From: Sphingobacterium multivorum
Lineage (GTDB): Bacteria; Bacteroidota; Bacteroidia; Sphingobacteriales; Sphingobacteriaceae
Assembly (NCBI RefSeq): GCF_900457465.1
Contig: NZ_UAUU01000008.1
Span: 620,001-684,000, forward strand
Length of the DNA: 64,000 nt
Direction of reading: 5' to 3'
In this document: one piece after another, positions 54,347 to 63,708 of the stretch
Position numbering within the stretch: position 1 is the first letter of the stretch
Layout of the letters: every line of letters begins with the position of its first letter
Position numbers and translations under genes: made by a program
The notes under the pieces: model-generated
Databases searched by the model: none
What the model was told of the DNA's origin: nothing
Seen by the model: only the letters and a program-made list of their open reading frames with translations

Positions 54347-55240
54347 ATGTCCGAACTTCAAGAGCAGACTGCAGTCAGAACGACTTATTTTAGTATTGTA
54401 GGTAATGCATCACTGGCATTATTAAAATGGTTAGCTGGTTTCTTTGGAAACTCTTATGCGCTGATAGCGGATGCAATTGAGTCAACGGCAGATATTTTCT
54501 CTTCATTTCTAGTGCTCCTCGGTTTAAAATATGCGCAACGACCTGCCGACGACAATCACCCTTATGGTCATGGTCGGGTAGAACCACTCATTACATTTAT
54601 TGTCGTTGGTTTTCTTATTGTTTCTGCAACCATAATCGCTTATGAAAGTATTGAGAATATAGGAACGCCACATGACCTGCCAAAGCCTTGGACCTTATTT
54701 GTTCTGGGTGGTATCATTGTGTGGAAAGAGATTTCTTATAGGATCGTTATGAAGAAAAGTAAAGAAACTAATAGTTCTTCACTTCGTGCAGACGCTTGGC
54801 ATCATCGAAGCGATGCGATAACGTCAGTTGCAGCTTTCATTGGGATATCTATTGCATTGTTGCTCGGAAAGGGATATGAAAATGCGGATGACTACGCGGC
54901 ATTATTTGCCGCTGGATTTATACTTTATAACTGTTACCATATTTTCAGACCGGCGCTTGGCGAGATCATGGATGAAAATGTATACGATGAGGTCATTGAC
55001 AATATCCGGCAAGAAGCATTAAAAGTAGATGGGATAAAAGCCACGGAAAAATGTTTTGTCCGCAAATCGGGGGCTAAATATCACGTCGATCTGCACGCTA
55101 TTGTCGATAGTGAAATTACGGTAAGAGAAGGGCATGAGCTGGCGCATAAACTCAAAGACCACTTGGTTGCGCATATTCCTGATCTTAGTCATGTGATGAT
55201 CCATATTGAACCGAACGAATGCCTTTGGGAATCAAATTAA
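54347..55240 (+). CDS. Cation diffusion facilitator (CDF) metal exporter
   Basis: 297 residues. Six hydrophobic helices occupy residues 15-200. Metal-site segments are LIADAIESTADIFSSF in helix 2 and RADAWHHRSDAITSVAAF in helix 5 (H-x3-D type). A C-terminal domain of about 85 residues is the dimerising metal-binding domain (VDLHAIVDSEITVREGHELA). It moves divalent cations such as Zn, Fe or Mn out against protons. The specificity is not evident. It lies 94 bases after the TlpA-like gene on the same strand. Confidence 0.9.
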   Translation: MSELQEQTAVRTTYFSIVGNASLALLKWLAGFFGNSYALIADAIESTADIFSSFLVLLGLKYAQRPADDNHPYGHGRVEPLITFIVVGFLIVSATIIAYESIENIGTPHDLPKPWTLFVLGGIIVWKEISYRIVMKKSKETNSSSLRADAWHHRSDAITSVAAFIGISIALLLGKGYENADDYAALFAAGFILYNCYHIFRPALGEIMDENVYDEVIDNIRQEALKVDGIKATEKCFVRKSGAKYHVDLHAIVDSEITVREGHELAHKLKDHLVAHIPDLSHVMIHIEPNECLWESN

Positions 55241-55283
55241 AAATGGCAGCACCTATTATTTTTCTTGAACCGTGCTGCCATTT
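55241..55283. terminator. Bidirectional hairpin terminator
   Basis: AAATGGCAGCAC (55241-55252) pairs exactly with GTGCTGCCATTT (55272-55283). It lies right after the CDF stop and before the convergent Gfo/Idh/MocA gene. Confidence 0.75.
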
Positions 55284-55297
55284 GATTGTTTAAAAAC

Positions 55298-56326
55298 TTA
55301 GGTGTTTTCAGCTTCAAGCAATTGAATCTGCCATTTAATCTGATCCGCTTTAATAGGGTAATCGATATTATTTCTTAAGCTTTCATAAATGGCTTCAAAC
55401 AGCTGATTGTAATCTCCTGTATGTGGCGTTACTAAAGACTGATGTTTTTGATTTGATACGTCTATCGTAACAAGTTTTCCCTCGAGGCCGGCTGGCTCAA
55501 GGCCATAAGATGGATCGTCGGGCAGCATACCATCTAGCAATTGCTGTTCTTGCACATCCGTCATATTCTTGATAAAACTCCCTTTTGTACCATGTAAGAC
55601 AAAGGCGGGCTGCGGAGAGGCGACAAGTAAACTGCCTGTTAAATACACGTTCAGTCCAGCTGGATAATAAAGATGATAGTGAAAATAATCTGCAACTTTA
55701 GAATCGGGTCTGTTGATGGATGTTGTCTTGGTAAATTTAACCGGTTTTCCAAAAAGTGAGATTGCCTGATCAATAAGGTGCGGGCCTAGGTCATAAGTGA
55801 TACCATTGGAAATATACTGCGTATCTTCCTTAAAGTATTTTTGTCCCAATTCCATTTTATAGCGATCAAATCTGAAATGCACTTCAATCAGTTTTCCTAA
55901 TTCTCCACTTTCGATCACTTTTTTAATGTCTAAAAAGTGACTGTCATATCGTCTGTTTTGATAGAAAAATAAGTCTTTTCCTTGTTTTTTGCTGATGGCA
56001 AGAAGCGTATCGAATTGTGTAGAATCATCAACGGCAGGTTTTTCTATCAAAACATGTTTTCCTGCCTCTAGGGCGTCTTTTGCGTATTGGAAATGGGTAT
56101 AGTTTGGTGTGTTCACAATGACCAGTTCGATGCTTTCATCCGCTAGTAATTCAGTTATATTATCGTAGCTTTTTATTGCCGGATAAAATTCATGTGCGTT
56201 TTTTTTCGACCGTTCTACAACAGCGCTGAGATTGAAATGTGGATTGGTATGTATAAATGGCGCGTGAAAAACACGTCCTGACATGCCAAAACTTAGTATT
56301 CCTGTGTTAATTTGAGTGTGTTTCAT
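55298..56326 (-). CDS. Gfo/Idh/MocA family oxidoreductase
   Basis: 342 residues. The Rossmann part (1-125) has TGILSFGMSGRVFHAPFIHT and the conserved VLIEKPAVDDSTQFD. The C-terminal part has YNGITYDLGPHLIDQAISLF with the catalytic D-x3-H. This is an NAD(P)-dependent sugar or inositol dehydrogenase family; the substrate cannot be named. It is close to YvaA/scyllo-inositol-type members. It lies downstream of rpiA and the DeoR regulator on the same strand and is probably part of that sugar operon. Confidence 0.88.
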   Translation of the reverse strand: MKHTQINTGILSFGMSGRVFHAPFIHTNPHFNLSAVVERSKKNAHEFYPAIKSYDNITELLADESIELVIVNTPNYTHFQYAKDALEAGKHVLIEKPAVDDSTQFDTLLAISKKQGKDLFFYQNRRYDSHFLDIKKVIESGELGKLIEVHFRFDRYKMELGQKYFKEDTQYISNGITYDLGPHLIDQAISLFGKPVKFTKTTSINRPDSKVADYFHYHLYYPAGLNVYLTGSLLVASPQPAFVLHGTKGSFIKNMTDVQEQQLLDGMLPDDPSYGLEPAGLEGKLVTIDVSNQKHQSLVTPHTGDYNQLFEAIYESLRNNIDYPIKADQIKWQIQLLEAENT

Positions 56327-56387
56327 GTTGATTAAAATATTTTAGCGCAGTCTTGCTACTTGTTGGACTTCAATATAAAATTTAATG

Positions 56388-57119
56388 CTATTGCGTGCTT
56401 TTTTTGTCCGTGTTCGATTCTACAATGCGGTTTGCAAAGTGATGTGTTACGCCATCTTCTGTTGCTCGAAGACATACCGAACACAGTTGATAAAAAAGTG
56501 AATGTTCTACAACGCCTGTAATGAGTTTGATTTGTTTATTCAAATCAAAAATATCAGGCAGTTTAGAAAAATAAATGTCTGCCAGGAAATTACCTCTCTC
56601 AGATAGTAGAGGCCCCGATTTTTGTTCAGATTTTCGTAATACAATGTTTGATATCGCTGAAGAATAGCTTGATTTTAGTTCTTTAAGTACCGATAGCCAG
56701 GCGTCGGGAATAATTTCAACACATAGCGGATATTTTGTGGTCAGTTTATCGACCATCTTTGCGCCATCGACCAAGAGAATAAATTGCTTTGCCATATTCG
56801 CCATAATCTTTTCACCTGTATGTACGCCGCCGCCACTTTTGAACGCATTTAAATGAATGTCCACCTGATCACAGCTGTCAAAATAATAATCCAGCGTTGC
56901 TATGGTACTGTTATCAATACAAATAAGACCATTTTCTTGGAGCAGTATTTTGGTTTCCAAAGAAGGCGATGTAAATTTCAGGCTGGATTTAAAACTGACC
57001 CTACTGGCAATTAATTCAATGAAATAAGCTATTGTTGATCCAACACCTAGTCCAATGAATTGATCAGGTTCTAAAAGTTGAAGAGCAGCTTTGGCGGCTT
57101 CCTGTTTGAGATTGTTCAT
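56388..57119 (-). CDS. rpiA: Ribose 5-phosphate isomerase A
   Basis: 243 residues, normal for RpiA. The substrate-binding loop GLGVGSTIAYFIELIA is clear. In E. coli numbering the catalytic residues Asp81, Asp84, Lys94 and Glu103 all fall at the same positions here (D81 S C D84 Q, K94, GE103K), though the usual DGADE is DSCDQ and the KGGGGALxxEK loop is KSGGGVHTGEK. So the sequence is divergent but the catalytic set is complete. It interconverts ribose 5-phosphate and ribulose 5-phosphate. It follows the DeoR regulator by 11 bases. Confidence 0.85.
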   Translation of the reverse strand: MNNLKQEAAKAALQLLEPDQFIGLGVGSTIAYFIELIASRVSFKSSLKFTSPSLETKILLQENGLICIDNSTIATLDYYFDSCDQVDIHLNAFKSGGGVHTGEKIMANMAKQFILLVDGAKMVDKLTTKYPLCVEIIPDAWLSVLKELKSSYSSAISNIVLRKSEQKSGPLLSERGNFLADIYFSKLPDIFDLNKQIKLITGVVEHSLFYQLCSVCLRATEDGVTHHFANRIVESNTDKKSTQ

Positions 57120-57130
57120 AAATGGTAAAC

Positions 57131-57883
57131 TTATAAAATTGTAATACCTTGTTCGACATAAGGCTGCAAAATGCGATCAGAAGGATCCTTTTCTGTAATT
57201 AAATAACTGATATCAGATGCGCGGCATGTTAGAAAAGATGCCAGGGTATCGAGCTTATTGCTCGTTGTGGCAGCAACAATGTTCATTGAATTTTTACATA
57301 GTACTCTTTTGATAGCTGTTTCTTCGCGAGTTCTTGCCGTAAGTCCACGATAGGGGTCCAGGCTACATACACCTATGAAGCTGACATCCGCATATATTTC
57401 TTCAAAGGTAGAAATAGTTTGCTGTCCCTGCATCGTAAGAGATGATTTGCAGAAAGCGCCACCCGCGAAAATCAAGCTGATGTTTGGGAGGTTTGCAAGT
57501 ATATTGGCTATCGGGAGACTATGTGTGACCACAGTAAGGTTTAGGCTATCTGGAATGTTGCCAGCAATTGCCTGTGTTGTTGTGCCACCGTCAAAAAAGA
57601 CGACTTGATGATCTTTCAATAGTGTGATCGATTTTTCTGCTATGGCTTGTTTCTCCATAACATCAAGGTTATTTCGGTCGTATATATCGAATGGTAAGTT
57701 TGACCGTAAAGTGGCTCCCCCTCGAATAGCGCGGAGCAAGCCAGCGTCAGATAGTTCTTTAAGATCACGTCGGACGGTATGCTCAGAGACACCAAGTTCG
57801 GCCGCTAACTCTGTCATTACTAATTTCCTTTCCTTTTTGATTTTAACTAATATAAAATCGTGACGTTCTTCTTTGGATATCAT
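57131..57883 (-). CDS. DeoR/GlpR family transcriptional regulator
   Basis: 250 residues. The N-terminal DeoR helix-turn-helix is MTELAAELGVSEHTVRRDLK. The C-terminal sugar-phosphate-sensing domain shows VVFFDGGTTTQAIAGNIPDS, TVVTHSLPIANILANLPNI, and DVSFIGVCSLDPYRGLTART. DeoR regulators are usually repressors relieved by a phosphorylated sugar. The gene leads the leftward rpiA/Gfo-Idh operon and is divergent from the GH130-like gene, so it may control both. Confidence 0.9.
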   Translation of the reverse strand: MISKEERHDFILVKIKKERKLVMTELAAELGVSEHTVRRDLKELSDAGLLRAIRGGATLRSNLPFDIYDRNNLDVMEKQAIAEKSITLLKDHQVVFFDGGTTTQAIAGNIPDSLNLTVVTHSLPIANILANLPNISLIFAGGAFCKSSLTMQGQQTISTFEEIYADVSFIGVCSLDPYRGLTARTREETAIKRVLCKNSMNIVAATTSNKLDTLASFLTCRASDISYLITEKDPSDRILQPYVEQGITIL

Positions 57884-58039
57884 GCTATAAATGTAGTGTT
57901 TTTGTGCTATATGTTGGAATATTTGTCATTATAATCGTTGTAGTATTGCGATATATTGCAATATTTCGAGTTATTTATCGTTGAATTGTTTATTTGTGTT
58001 TTTTAGTTTTGGTCCCATTTCAATTTTGTTGAACTTGTT

Positions 58040-58073
58040 TTTGCGGTACTTTTTTCTATTAGCATTATATTTG
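58040..58073 (+). promoter_or_regulatory. Candidate promoter of the GH130-like gene
   Basis: TTTG (58040-58043) and TATATTTG (58066-58073) are separated by 22 bases, close to the Bacteroidota TTTG-N19-21-TAnnTTTG layout. The start codon is at 58186, giving a leader of about 105 bases. The rest of the 302-base gap shows no gene. Confidence 0.5.
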
Positions 58074-58185
58074 TGAATGATCAATAATAGTTTCGATCGC
58101 TCTTCAGTGGTAACCAATTTATAATTTTCACTTTTACAGGCTGTTGTTTGCTACTACATGTAAAACCATAGAAATCAATTAAAAT

Positions 58186-59343
58186 ATGAATATTATCGTA
58201 AAAATTGCAGGCTCTATTCTGTTCGTCTTTTTATGCGGCTGCAGCGTGCAGCCTGCTGGAAAGCTTAAAAAAGAACAATGGGTATTAGGAGGCTTTGAAC
58301 GGCCCAAAGGTGTCAATCCAATTATTGAGCCCGATACGAGTTCCGTATTTTATGATCCAATGCTGAAGAAAGAAATTCGATGGGAGGACAACGACACTTT
58401 TAATCCTGCTGCAGTAGTAAGGGGAGATAGTATCTATGTCATTTATCGTGCAGAAGATCGGACAGGAAAAGCTATTGGCCACCGGACCTCCCGATTGGGG
58501 TAAGCAGCTAGTGCTGACGGTATTCATTTTGAACGACTGAAAACGCCTATATTCTATCCGGGGCCTGATGAGCAGCAAGATAACGAGTGGCCTGGCGGGA
58601 CAGAAGATCCTCGGATAGCACAGACTGAGGATGGGCGTTTTGTGCTATTTTATACCCAATGGAACCGAAAGGTACCGCGGCTTGGTGTAGCAATATCCAC
58701 TGATCTGAAACACTGGACTAAATACGGTCCTATTTTTAAGAACTCGAGAAATAGGCGCACTCTAGTCAATGAACCGCATAAATCGGCTTCTATTGTGACT
58801 ACATTGAAAGGTAACAAACATGTTATAGCTAAAATCAATGGGAAATATTGGTTGTACTGGGGAGAACATGGTGTTTATGGCGCCACATCCGATAATTTGA
58901 TTGACTGGGAACCCGTAACAGATAATAGAGGTACACTGAAAGCCTTCATTTCGCCGAGGGATGGTTACTTTGATAGTTCGTTGACAGAGTGCGGTCCTCC
59001 AGCAGTTTTGACTGATAAAGGAATTGTATTGCTATACAATGGTAAGAATCATGCTGAGAAAGGGGATATGCGTTTTAATAAAAATACCTATTCCGCTGGA
59101 CAGGTTTTGTTTAGTCCACGAGATCCGACAAGCGTATTGGCTCGAATGGATGTTCCGTTTTTACGCCCCATGGAATCTTTCGAAAAAAGTGGGCAATATA
59201 TAGATGGAACGGTTTTTATCGAAGGATTGGTCTTTTTTAAACAAAAATGGTTTTTATATTATGGTTGTGCGGACTCTAAAGTTGCTGTGGCTATTTATGA
59301 TCCGCGCCATCCAGGACTTATGGATCCTGTGCCTGAACTGTAA
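58186..59343 (+). pseudogene. GH130-like glycosidase/phosphorylase lipoprotein, interrupted by in-frame TAA
   Basis: A signal with lipobox (GSILFVFLCGC) starts a 385-codon frame that is interrupted by one TAA at 58501-58503, after HRTSRLG; reading resumes in the same frame with AASADGIHFERLKTPIFYPG. Family motifs are DTFNPAAVVRGDSIYVIYRA, GGTEDPRIAQTEDGRFVLF (the Asp of TEDPR is the likely catalytic acid) and TECGPPAVLTDKGIVLLYNG. The GH130 family phosphorolyses or hydrolyses beta-mannosides. A one-base change such as TTA to TAA would explain the stop; no indel is needed. It is likely surface or periplasmic. Confidence 0.78.
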
Positions 59344-59434
59344 AATGGAAGAAGTTGCCTTTGAAGCTTGTTAGGATGATGGGTAGCTGGTCAAGGAGAA
59401 TTTGTTTAGTTGGCTGAGAACTTATCAAATTAAA

Positions 59435-59462
59435 AAAGGCAGATCATTTGATCTGCCTTTTT
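59435..59462. terminator. Hairpin terminator
   Basis: AAAGGCAGATCA (59435-59446) pairs exactly with TGATCTGCCTTT (59449-59460), flanked by A and T runs. It lies just beyond the 3' end of tRNA-His and after the GH130-like gene, and could serve both. Confidence 0.75.
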
Positions 59463-59463
59463 G

Positions 59464-59538
59464 GGTAAGTAATCGGGCTCGAACCGACGACCCCTAGAAC
59501 CACAATCTAGTGCTCTAACCAACTGAGCTATACCTACC
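59464..59538 (-). tRNA. tRNA-His (anticodon GTG)
   Basis: The minus strand folds as a full cloverleaf. The acceptor GTAGGTA pairs with TACTTAC, the D arm is AGCTCAGTTGGTTAGAGC, the anticodon stem CTAGA/TCTAG holds TTGTGGT with anticodon GTG, and the T arm has TTCGAGC. An extra G before the acceptor pairs with C73, the hallmark of tRNA-His. CCA is not encoded. Confidence 0.95.
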
Positions 59539-59553
59539 GTGATTTTGATGATA

Positions 59554-59585
59554 CAAAAGTACGATTAAACCCTATTCCCTCCAAA
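59554..59585 (-). promoter_or_regulatory. Promoter of tRNA-His
   Basis: On the minus strand TTTG (59582-59585) and TACTTTTG (59554-59561) are 20 bases apart, an exact fit to the Bacteroidota consensus. The -7 element ends 15 bases before the tRNA. Confidence 0.65.
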
Positions 59586-59731
59586 TATTTGACTGAAAAA
59601 AAAACAGCGTTTAAAGCCAACTGGGTGAAGATTAGTTTATTAAATTTAATAAAAAACATCTAAAGGGTTGCATTTTGATAATGCTATGCATTTGGCTGCT
59701 CCAAATTTGTCATTTGTGTCCAATTTTTAAT

Positions 59732-59768
59732 AAAAAAGGCGGTTACTATTAAAGAGACCGCCTTTTTT
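59732..59768 (-). terminator. Rho-independent terminator of htpG
   Basis: AAAAAAGGCGGT (59732-59743) pairs exactly with ACCGCCTTTTTT (59757-59768). It lies 16 bases beyond the htpG stop. Confidence 0.8.
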
Positions 59769-59784
59769 ATTAGAAGGAATACCC

Positions 59785-61674
59785 TTAAATCATTTCTACA
59801 CTTCTCTTCACAAAAGATGTCAGATCTGCTCCTGACAATAAACCTCTGGATAAGAGTGCTAAATCAAAAGCTTGTTTCGCCAGTTTTGAACCTTCTTCGT
59901 CTGATGACGATAAAATTCTTTTGATCAGCGGATGGTTCCCATTGACTGTTACCTTATAATTATCGGCAATGAACCATAAAAATTCATGCCACCACCTGTC
60001 TTGGCCATATCTTTCATTCGACGCATAAATTCATCAATTGTTACCGATACAGGCAGGTCACTTTCATTTAACGCGTCAACTTCAACTTTCATATCTTGGC
60101 GCGAAATTGCTTTTTCGAAAACCTCCAGCGCTTTTTTTGGATTCTTCTTCTGAAAGGGCCAATTCAACCTTTTCATCTTTTTGGATCAACTTATCGATAA
60201 CGTCAGCATCTACACGTTTCAGCTGTACCTTATCGCCGCCCTTTTGCTCTAAATAAGCTGCAAAGTGTGTATCCAATGGCCCATCAAGCATCAAAACATC
60301 ATAACCTTTGTTTAATGCCGTTTGGATAAAGCCATCTTGTTGAGCGGCGTCATGTGTATATAAGTAGACAATGTTACCATCTTTATCTACCTGGATATCT
60401 TTGACCTTTTCGTAATACTCTTTAATGGTGAAGCTTTGGTTACCTGTGTTTTTTACTAAACAGAAGTCATTTGCTTTTTCAGCAAATTTCTCATCGCTAA
60501 GCATACCGTATTTGATAAATAAACCGATATCCGTCCATTTCTCTTCAAATCCCTTACGGTCGGTCTTAAATATTTCGTTCAATTTGTCAGCCACCTTTTT
60601 GGTGATATAACTGTTGATTTTTTTTACGTTACTGTCTGCCTGTAAAAATGAACGGGATACGTTTAACGGAATGTCCGGTGAATCAATTACCCCATGAAGT
60701 AACATCAAGAATTCAGGAACAATATCTTTCACCTCATCGGTGATAAACACTTGTCGAGAATAGAGTTTAATTTTATTACGCTGGATTTCCAGTTCATTTT
60801 TAACTTTAGGGAAGTAGAGGATACCTGTCAGGTTGAATGGGTAATCAACATTGAGGTGTATCCAAAACAAAGGTTCATCCATTGAATATGGATAGAGTTC
60901 GCGGTAGAAGGCTAGATAATCTTCGTCTTTTAATTCAGACGGTGATTTTGTCCAGGCTGGATTGGTATTATTGATGATATTATCTACCTCTACAGATTTG
61001 TATTTTGGTTTTCCTTCTTCGTCTTCACCGTCCTGTTCAGAATTTGTTTTGGTGCCAAAACGGATTGAAACAGGAAGAAATTTAGCATACTTATCTAAAA
61101 TGTCCTGTAGTCGTGCCTGGCTTAAAAATTCTGTTGATTCTTCATTAATATGTAAGATGACGTCGGTACCACGTGTGGTTCTTGAGCCCGTAGAAATTTC
61201 GTAAGATGTACTACCATCGCAAGTCCAATGAGCCGGTTCTGCGCCATCTTGATAGGATAAAGATTGGATTTCTACGGTATCGGCTACCATAAATGCGGAA
61301 TAGAAGCCTAAACCAAAGCGACCAATGATTTCATTTGCGTCATTTGCCTCCTTGAATTTTTCCATGAACTCTGTTGCTCCTGAGAAAGCGATCTGGTTGA
61401 TGTATTTTTTTATTTCATCGGCTGTCATACCAATACCATTATCGGAAATAGTGATGGTCTTGGCCGCTTCATCAAATTTTACGTCTACAATCAATTCTCC
61501 TGTTTCCCCTTGGTATTGACCCAAAGAAGCCAGACGTTTGATTTTTTGAGAAGCATCAACGGCATTAGATACCAGTTCACGCAAGAAAATTTCATTATCA
61601 GAGTATAAGAACTTTTTGATTACGGGAAATATATTCTCCGTGTGAATTGAAATACTACCTTTTTCTGGATTCAT
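59785..61674 (-). pseudogene. htpG: Molecular chaperone HtpG (Hsp90), two frameshifts near 3' end
   Basis: From ATG at 61674 about 510 residues are intact: FLRELVSNAVDASQKIKRLA, the ATP-lid motifs DNGIGMTADE and IGRFGLGFYSAFMVAD, and the middle-domain DIPLNVSRSFLQADSNVKKI. The first break is near 60140 (NPKKALEVFEKAISRQD continues) and the second near 59970, where CCGATAAT needs one added base to give DNYKVTVNGNHPLIKRILSS and a stop at 59785. Joined length is about 629 residues, normal for HtpG. It is a dimeric cytosolic ATP-driven chaperone. Two breaks in such a conserved gene argue for sequencing error. Confidence 0.93.
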
Positions 61675-61842
61675 AATTTGTATGTCGCTATTTTAATTTT
61701 ATGATTTGTTTAAAACATACAATCAGTGTTCCAAATCGTCCCTACAGGACATGATGGCAGAAAACCGCCTATTTTGTCATAGGCTCATTCGGTGATTTAC
61801 GGACTCGTAAAGCAAACTGTCATATAGCGTAAGTCCCTTTCG

Positions 61843-62406
61843 CTAATTTAGACCTGGGCTCTGTGGGAAGTTGGCGACATGTGCATATTTGGGACCTAAT
61901 CCAATGATGGCATCCTTCCATAGCAATTCGCCATTACCTTCAAAAATGAGCTGATGGTGGTATTTGTTTTGTACAGCCCAGCAATTTTCTTTGATTTCGC
62001 CGTCCAACTGACCGGCAGACCATCCAGAATATCCGATAAAGAATTTTAATTCGTCAGGTTTTATGCTATCGGTTTGTATGGCTTCAATAAGCTTTTCTTC
62101 ATCGCCTCCAAAATAGATTCCAGGAGCCACTTCCTCGCCACTTAGCAGTAAATCAAAACGGCTATGTACAAAAAAAAGACTTTCCTGAGCCACAGGACCA
62201 CCGACGTAGATGGGGAAATTGCAATTCGGTATAGATTCCAATAATTGGCCTATGCGAACATTGGTTTGATTATTTAGGACAAATCCGAGGGAACCCTCTG
62301 TATTGTATTCACATAACAATATCACGGATCTGAGGAATCTAGGGTCTAGCATAAATGGCTCGGAAATCAATAGACTTCCTTTTTGTGGGTTTAGTTCGGT
62401 AAACAT
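61843..62406 (-). CDS. YqgE/AlgH family protein
   Basis: 187 residues. The family core is GSLLISEPFMLDPRFLRSVI, then SLGFVLNNQTN, VGGPVAQESLFFVHS and KFFIGYSGWSAGQLDGEIKE. No catalytic residues are known for the family. It is often found near core metabolic genes. It is divergent from pdxH, with 152 bases between them. Confidence 0.92.
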   Translation of the reverse strand: MFTELNPQKGSLLISEPFMLDPRFLRSVILLCEYNTEGSLGFVLNNQTNVRIGQLLESIPNCNFPIYVGGPVAQESLFFVHSRFDLLLSGEEVAPGIYFGGDEEKLIEAIQTDSIKPDELKFFIGYSGWSAGQLDGEIKENCWAVQNKYHHQLIFEGNGELLWKDAIIGLGPKYAHVANFPQSPGLN

Positions 62407-62558
62407 ATAGCGCGAATTTTAATTATTTATTGAATTTAATCTTTTTTATTTAATCTATGCGAGATTTGTGCCAAAATTGAGATTTTGTCAATTTCTACTA
62501 ACTTTATAGAGAAAAAGCAATGATTTTAGTAAGTTTGTGGGATATAAAACAGGTTTCT

Positions 62559-63212
62559 ATGTCCATTCAACATAAAGATATTGCAGCAATCAGACAGGAT
62601 TACGTATTAGGTAGCCTATCTGAATCGGATGTGGATCGTAATCCAGTCCACCAGTTTAAAAAATGGTTTGATGAGGCTATTCACAGCGAGGTAATCGAGC
62701 CTAATGCCATGGTGCTTTCAACGGTGTCATCCGATCAATTACCTTCCTCGCGAGTTGTTTTATTGAAGGACATTGTAGCTGAAGGACTGGTCTTTTTTAC
62801 AAATTATGAAAGCCGTAAAGGGGAAGACATGAAAGTGAATCCGCATGTTGCCATGTTGTTTTTTTGGCCTGAATTACAAAGGCAGGTCCGAATTGAAGGT
62901 GTTATTGATTTTGTAAGTGAGGCCGATTCCGATGAATATTTCCAATCGCGCCCAAAAGCAAGCCGTATCGGTGCACTAGCATCCCCGCAGAGCCATGAAA
63001 TCCCCAACCGTAGTTTTTTGGAAAACAGGGTGGAAGCACTCGAAAACCAATACAATGGAAGCGATTCTGTACCGAGACCGTCACATTGGGGTGGCTATCT
63101 GTTGAAACCGATTTATTTTGAGTTTTGGCAGGGGCGTGCAAGCCGGCTACATGATCGCATAGTCTATAAAAAGGTGTCGGATTCCTGGAAGATTACGCGT
63201 ATAGCTCCATAA
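62559..63212 (+). CDS. pdxH: Pyridoxamine 5'-phosphate oxidase
   Basis: 217 residues from ATG at 62559 (MSIQHKDIAAIRQDY); an upstream ATG at 62520 adds 13 residues outside the family. Family segments are PNAMVLSTVSSDQLPSSRVV, FTNYESRKGEDMKVNPHVAM (the FMN and PNP contacts), the SRPKASRIGALASPQS block, and EFWQGRASRLHDRIVY at the C-terminus. It makes pyridoxal 5'-phosphate using FMN and O2. nuoC starts 2 bases after its stop. Confidence 0.95.
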   Translation: MSIQHKDIAAIRQDYVLGSLSESDVDRNPVHQFKKWFDEAIHSEVIEPNAMVLSTVSSDQLPSSRVVLLKDIVAEGLVFFTNYESRKGEDMKVNPHVAMLFFWPELQRQVRIEGVIDFVSEADSDEYFQSRPKASRIGALASPQSHEIPNRSFLENRVEALENQYNGSDSVPRPSHWGGYLLKPIYFEFWQGRASRLHDRIVYKKVSDSWKITRIAP

Positions 63213-63214
63213 AT

Positions 63215-63703
63215 ATGACATTTGACGAAATTAAATCGATGCTTGTTTCCAAATTTGGAACTCAACTTATTCTTAAAGAAGATCGCAATGGGCTGCAGCC
63301 TGCACTATTTATAGATAAAGCAGATATTGTAGCCGTTTGTTTATTCCTCCGGGATACAGAAGGCTTATATTTTGATTTTTTAAGCAACCTTACTGCAGTG
63401 GATTATCAAACGCATTTTACCATTGTCTACCATTTAAATTCCTTGCCGTATCAACACAATTTGGTCTTAAAAGTTGAGTTGTCTGGTCATCGTTCGCTGG
63501 ATGAACTACCGGAGATTCCTTCGCTTACTTCGGTGTGGCGCACGGCAGACTGGCATGAGCGCGAAGCATTTGACCTGATGGGGATTTATTTTGAGGGACA
63601 TCCGGACCTTAGAAGGATTTTGCTGCCTGACGATTGGGAGGGCTATCCTTTACGGAAGGATTATGAGGAAGCGGAGAAATATCATGGCATTCATATTAAT
63701 TGA
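63215..63703 (+). CDS. nuoC: NADH-quinone oxidoreductase subunit C
   Basis: 162 residues, typical for a stand-alone NuoC (30 kDa subunit). [20 protein letters not shown], then [20 protein letters not shown], and [20 protein letters not shown] are the classic NuoC signature. It belongs to the peripheral arm of complex I. nuoD begins 5 bases after the stop, so the two are one operon; the rest of nuo lies outside the window. Confidence 0.96.
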   Translation: MTFDEIKSMLVSKFGTQLILKEDRNGLQPALFIDKADIVAVCLFLRDTEGLYFDFLSNLTAVDYQTHFTIVYHLNSLPYQHNLVLKVELSGHRSLDELPEIPSLTSVWRTADWHEREAFDLMGIYFEGHPDLRRILLPDDWEGYPLRKDYEEAEKYHGIHIN

Positions 63704-63708
63704 TAGAA

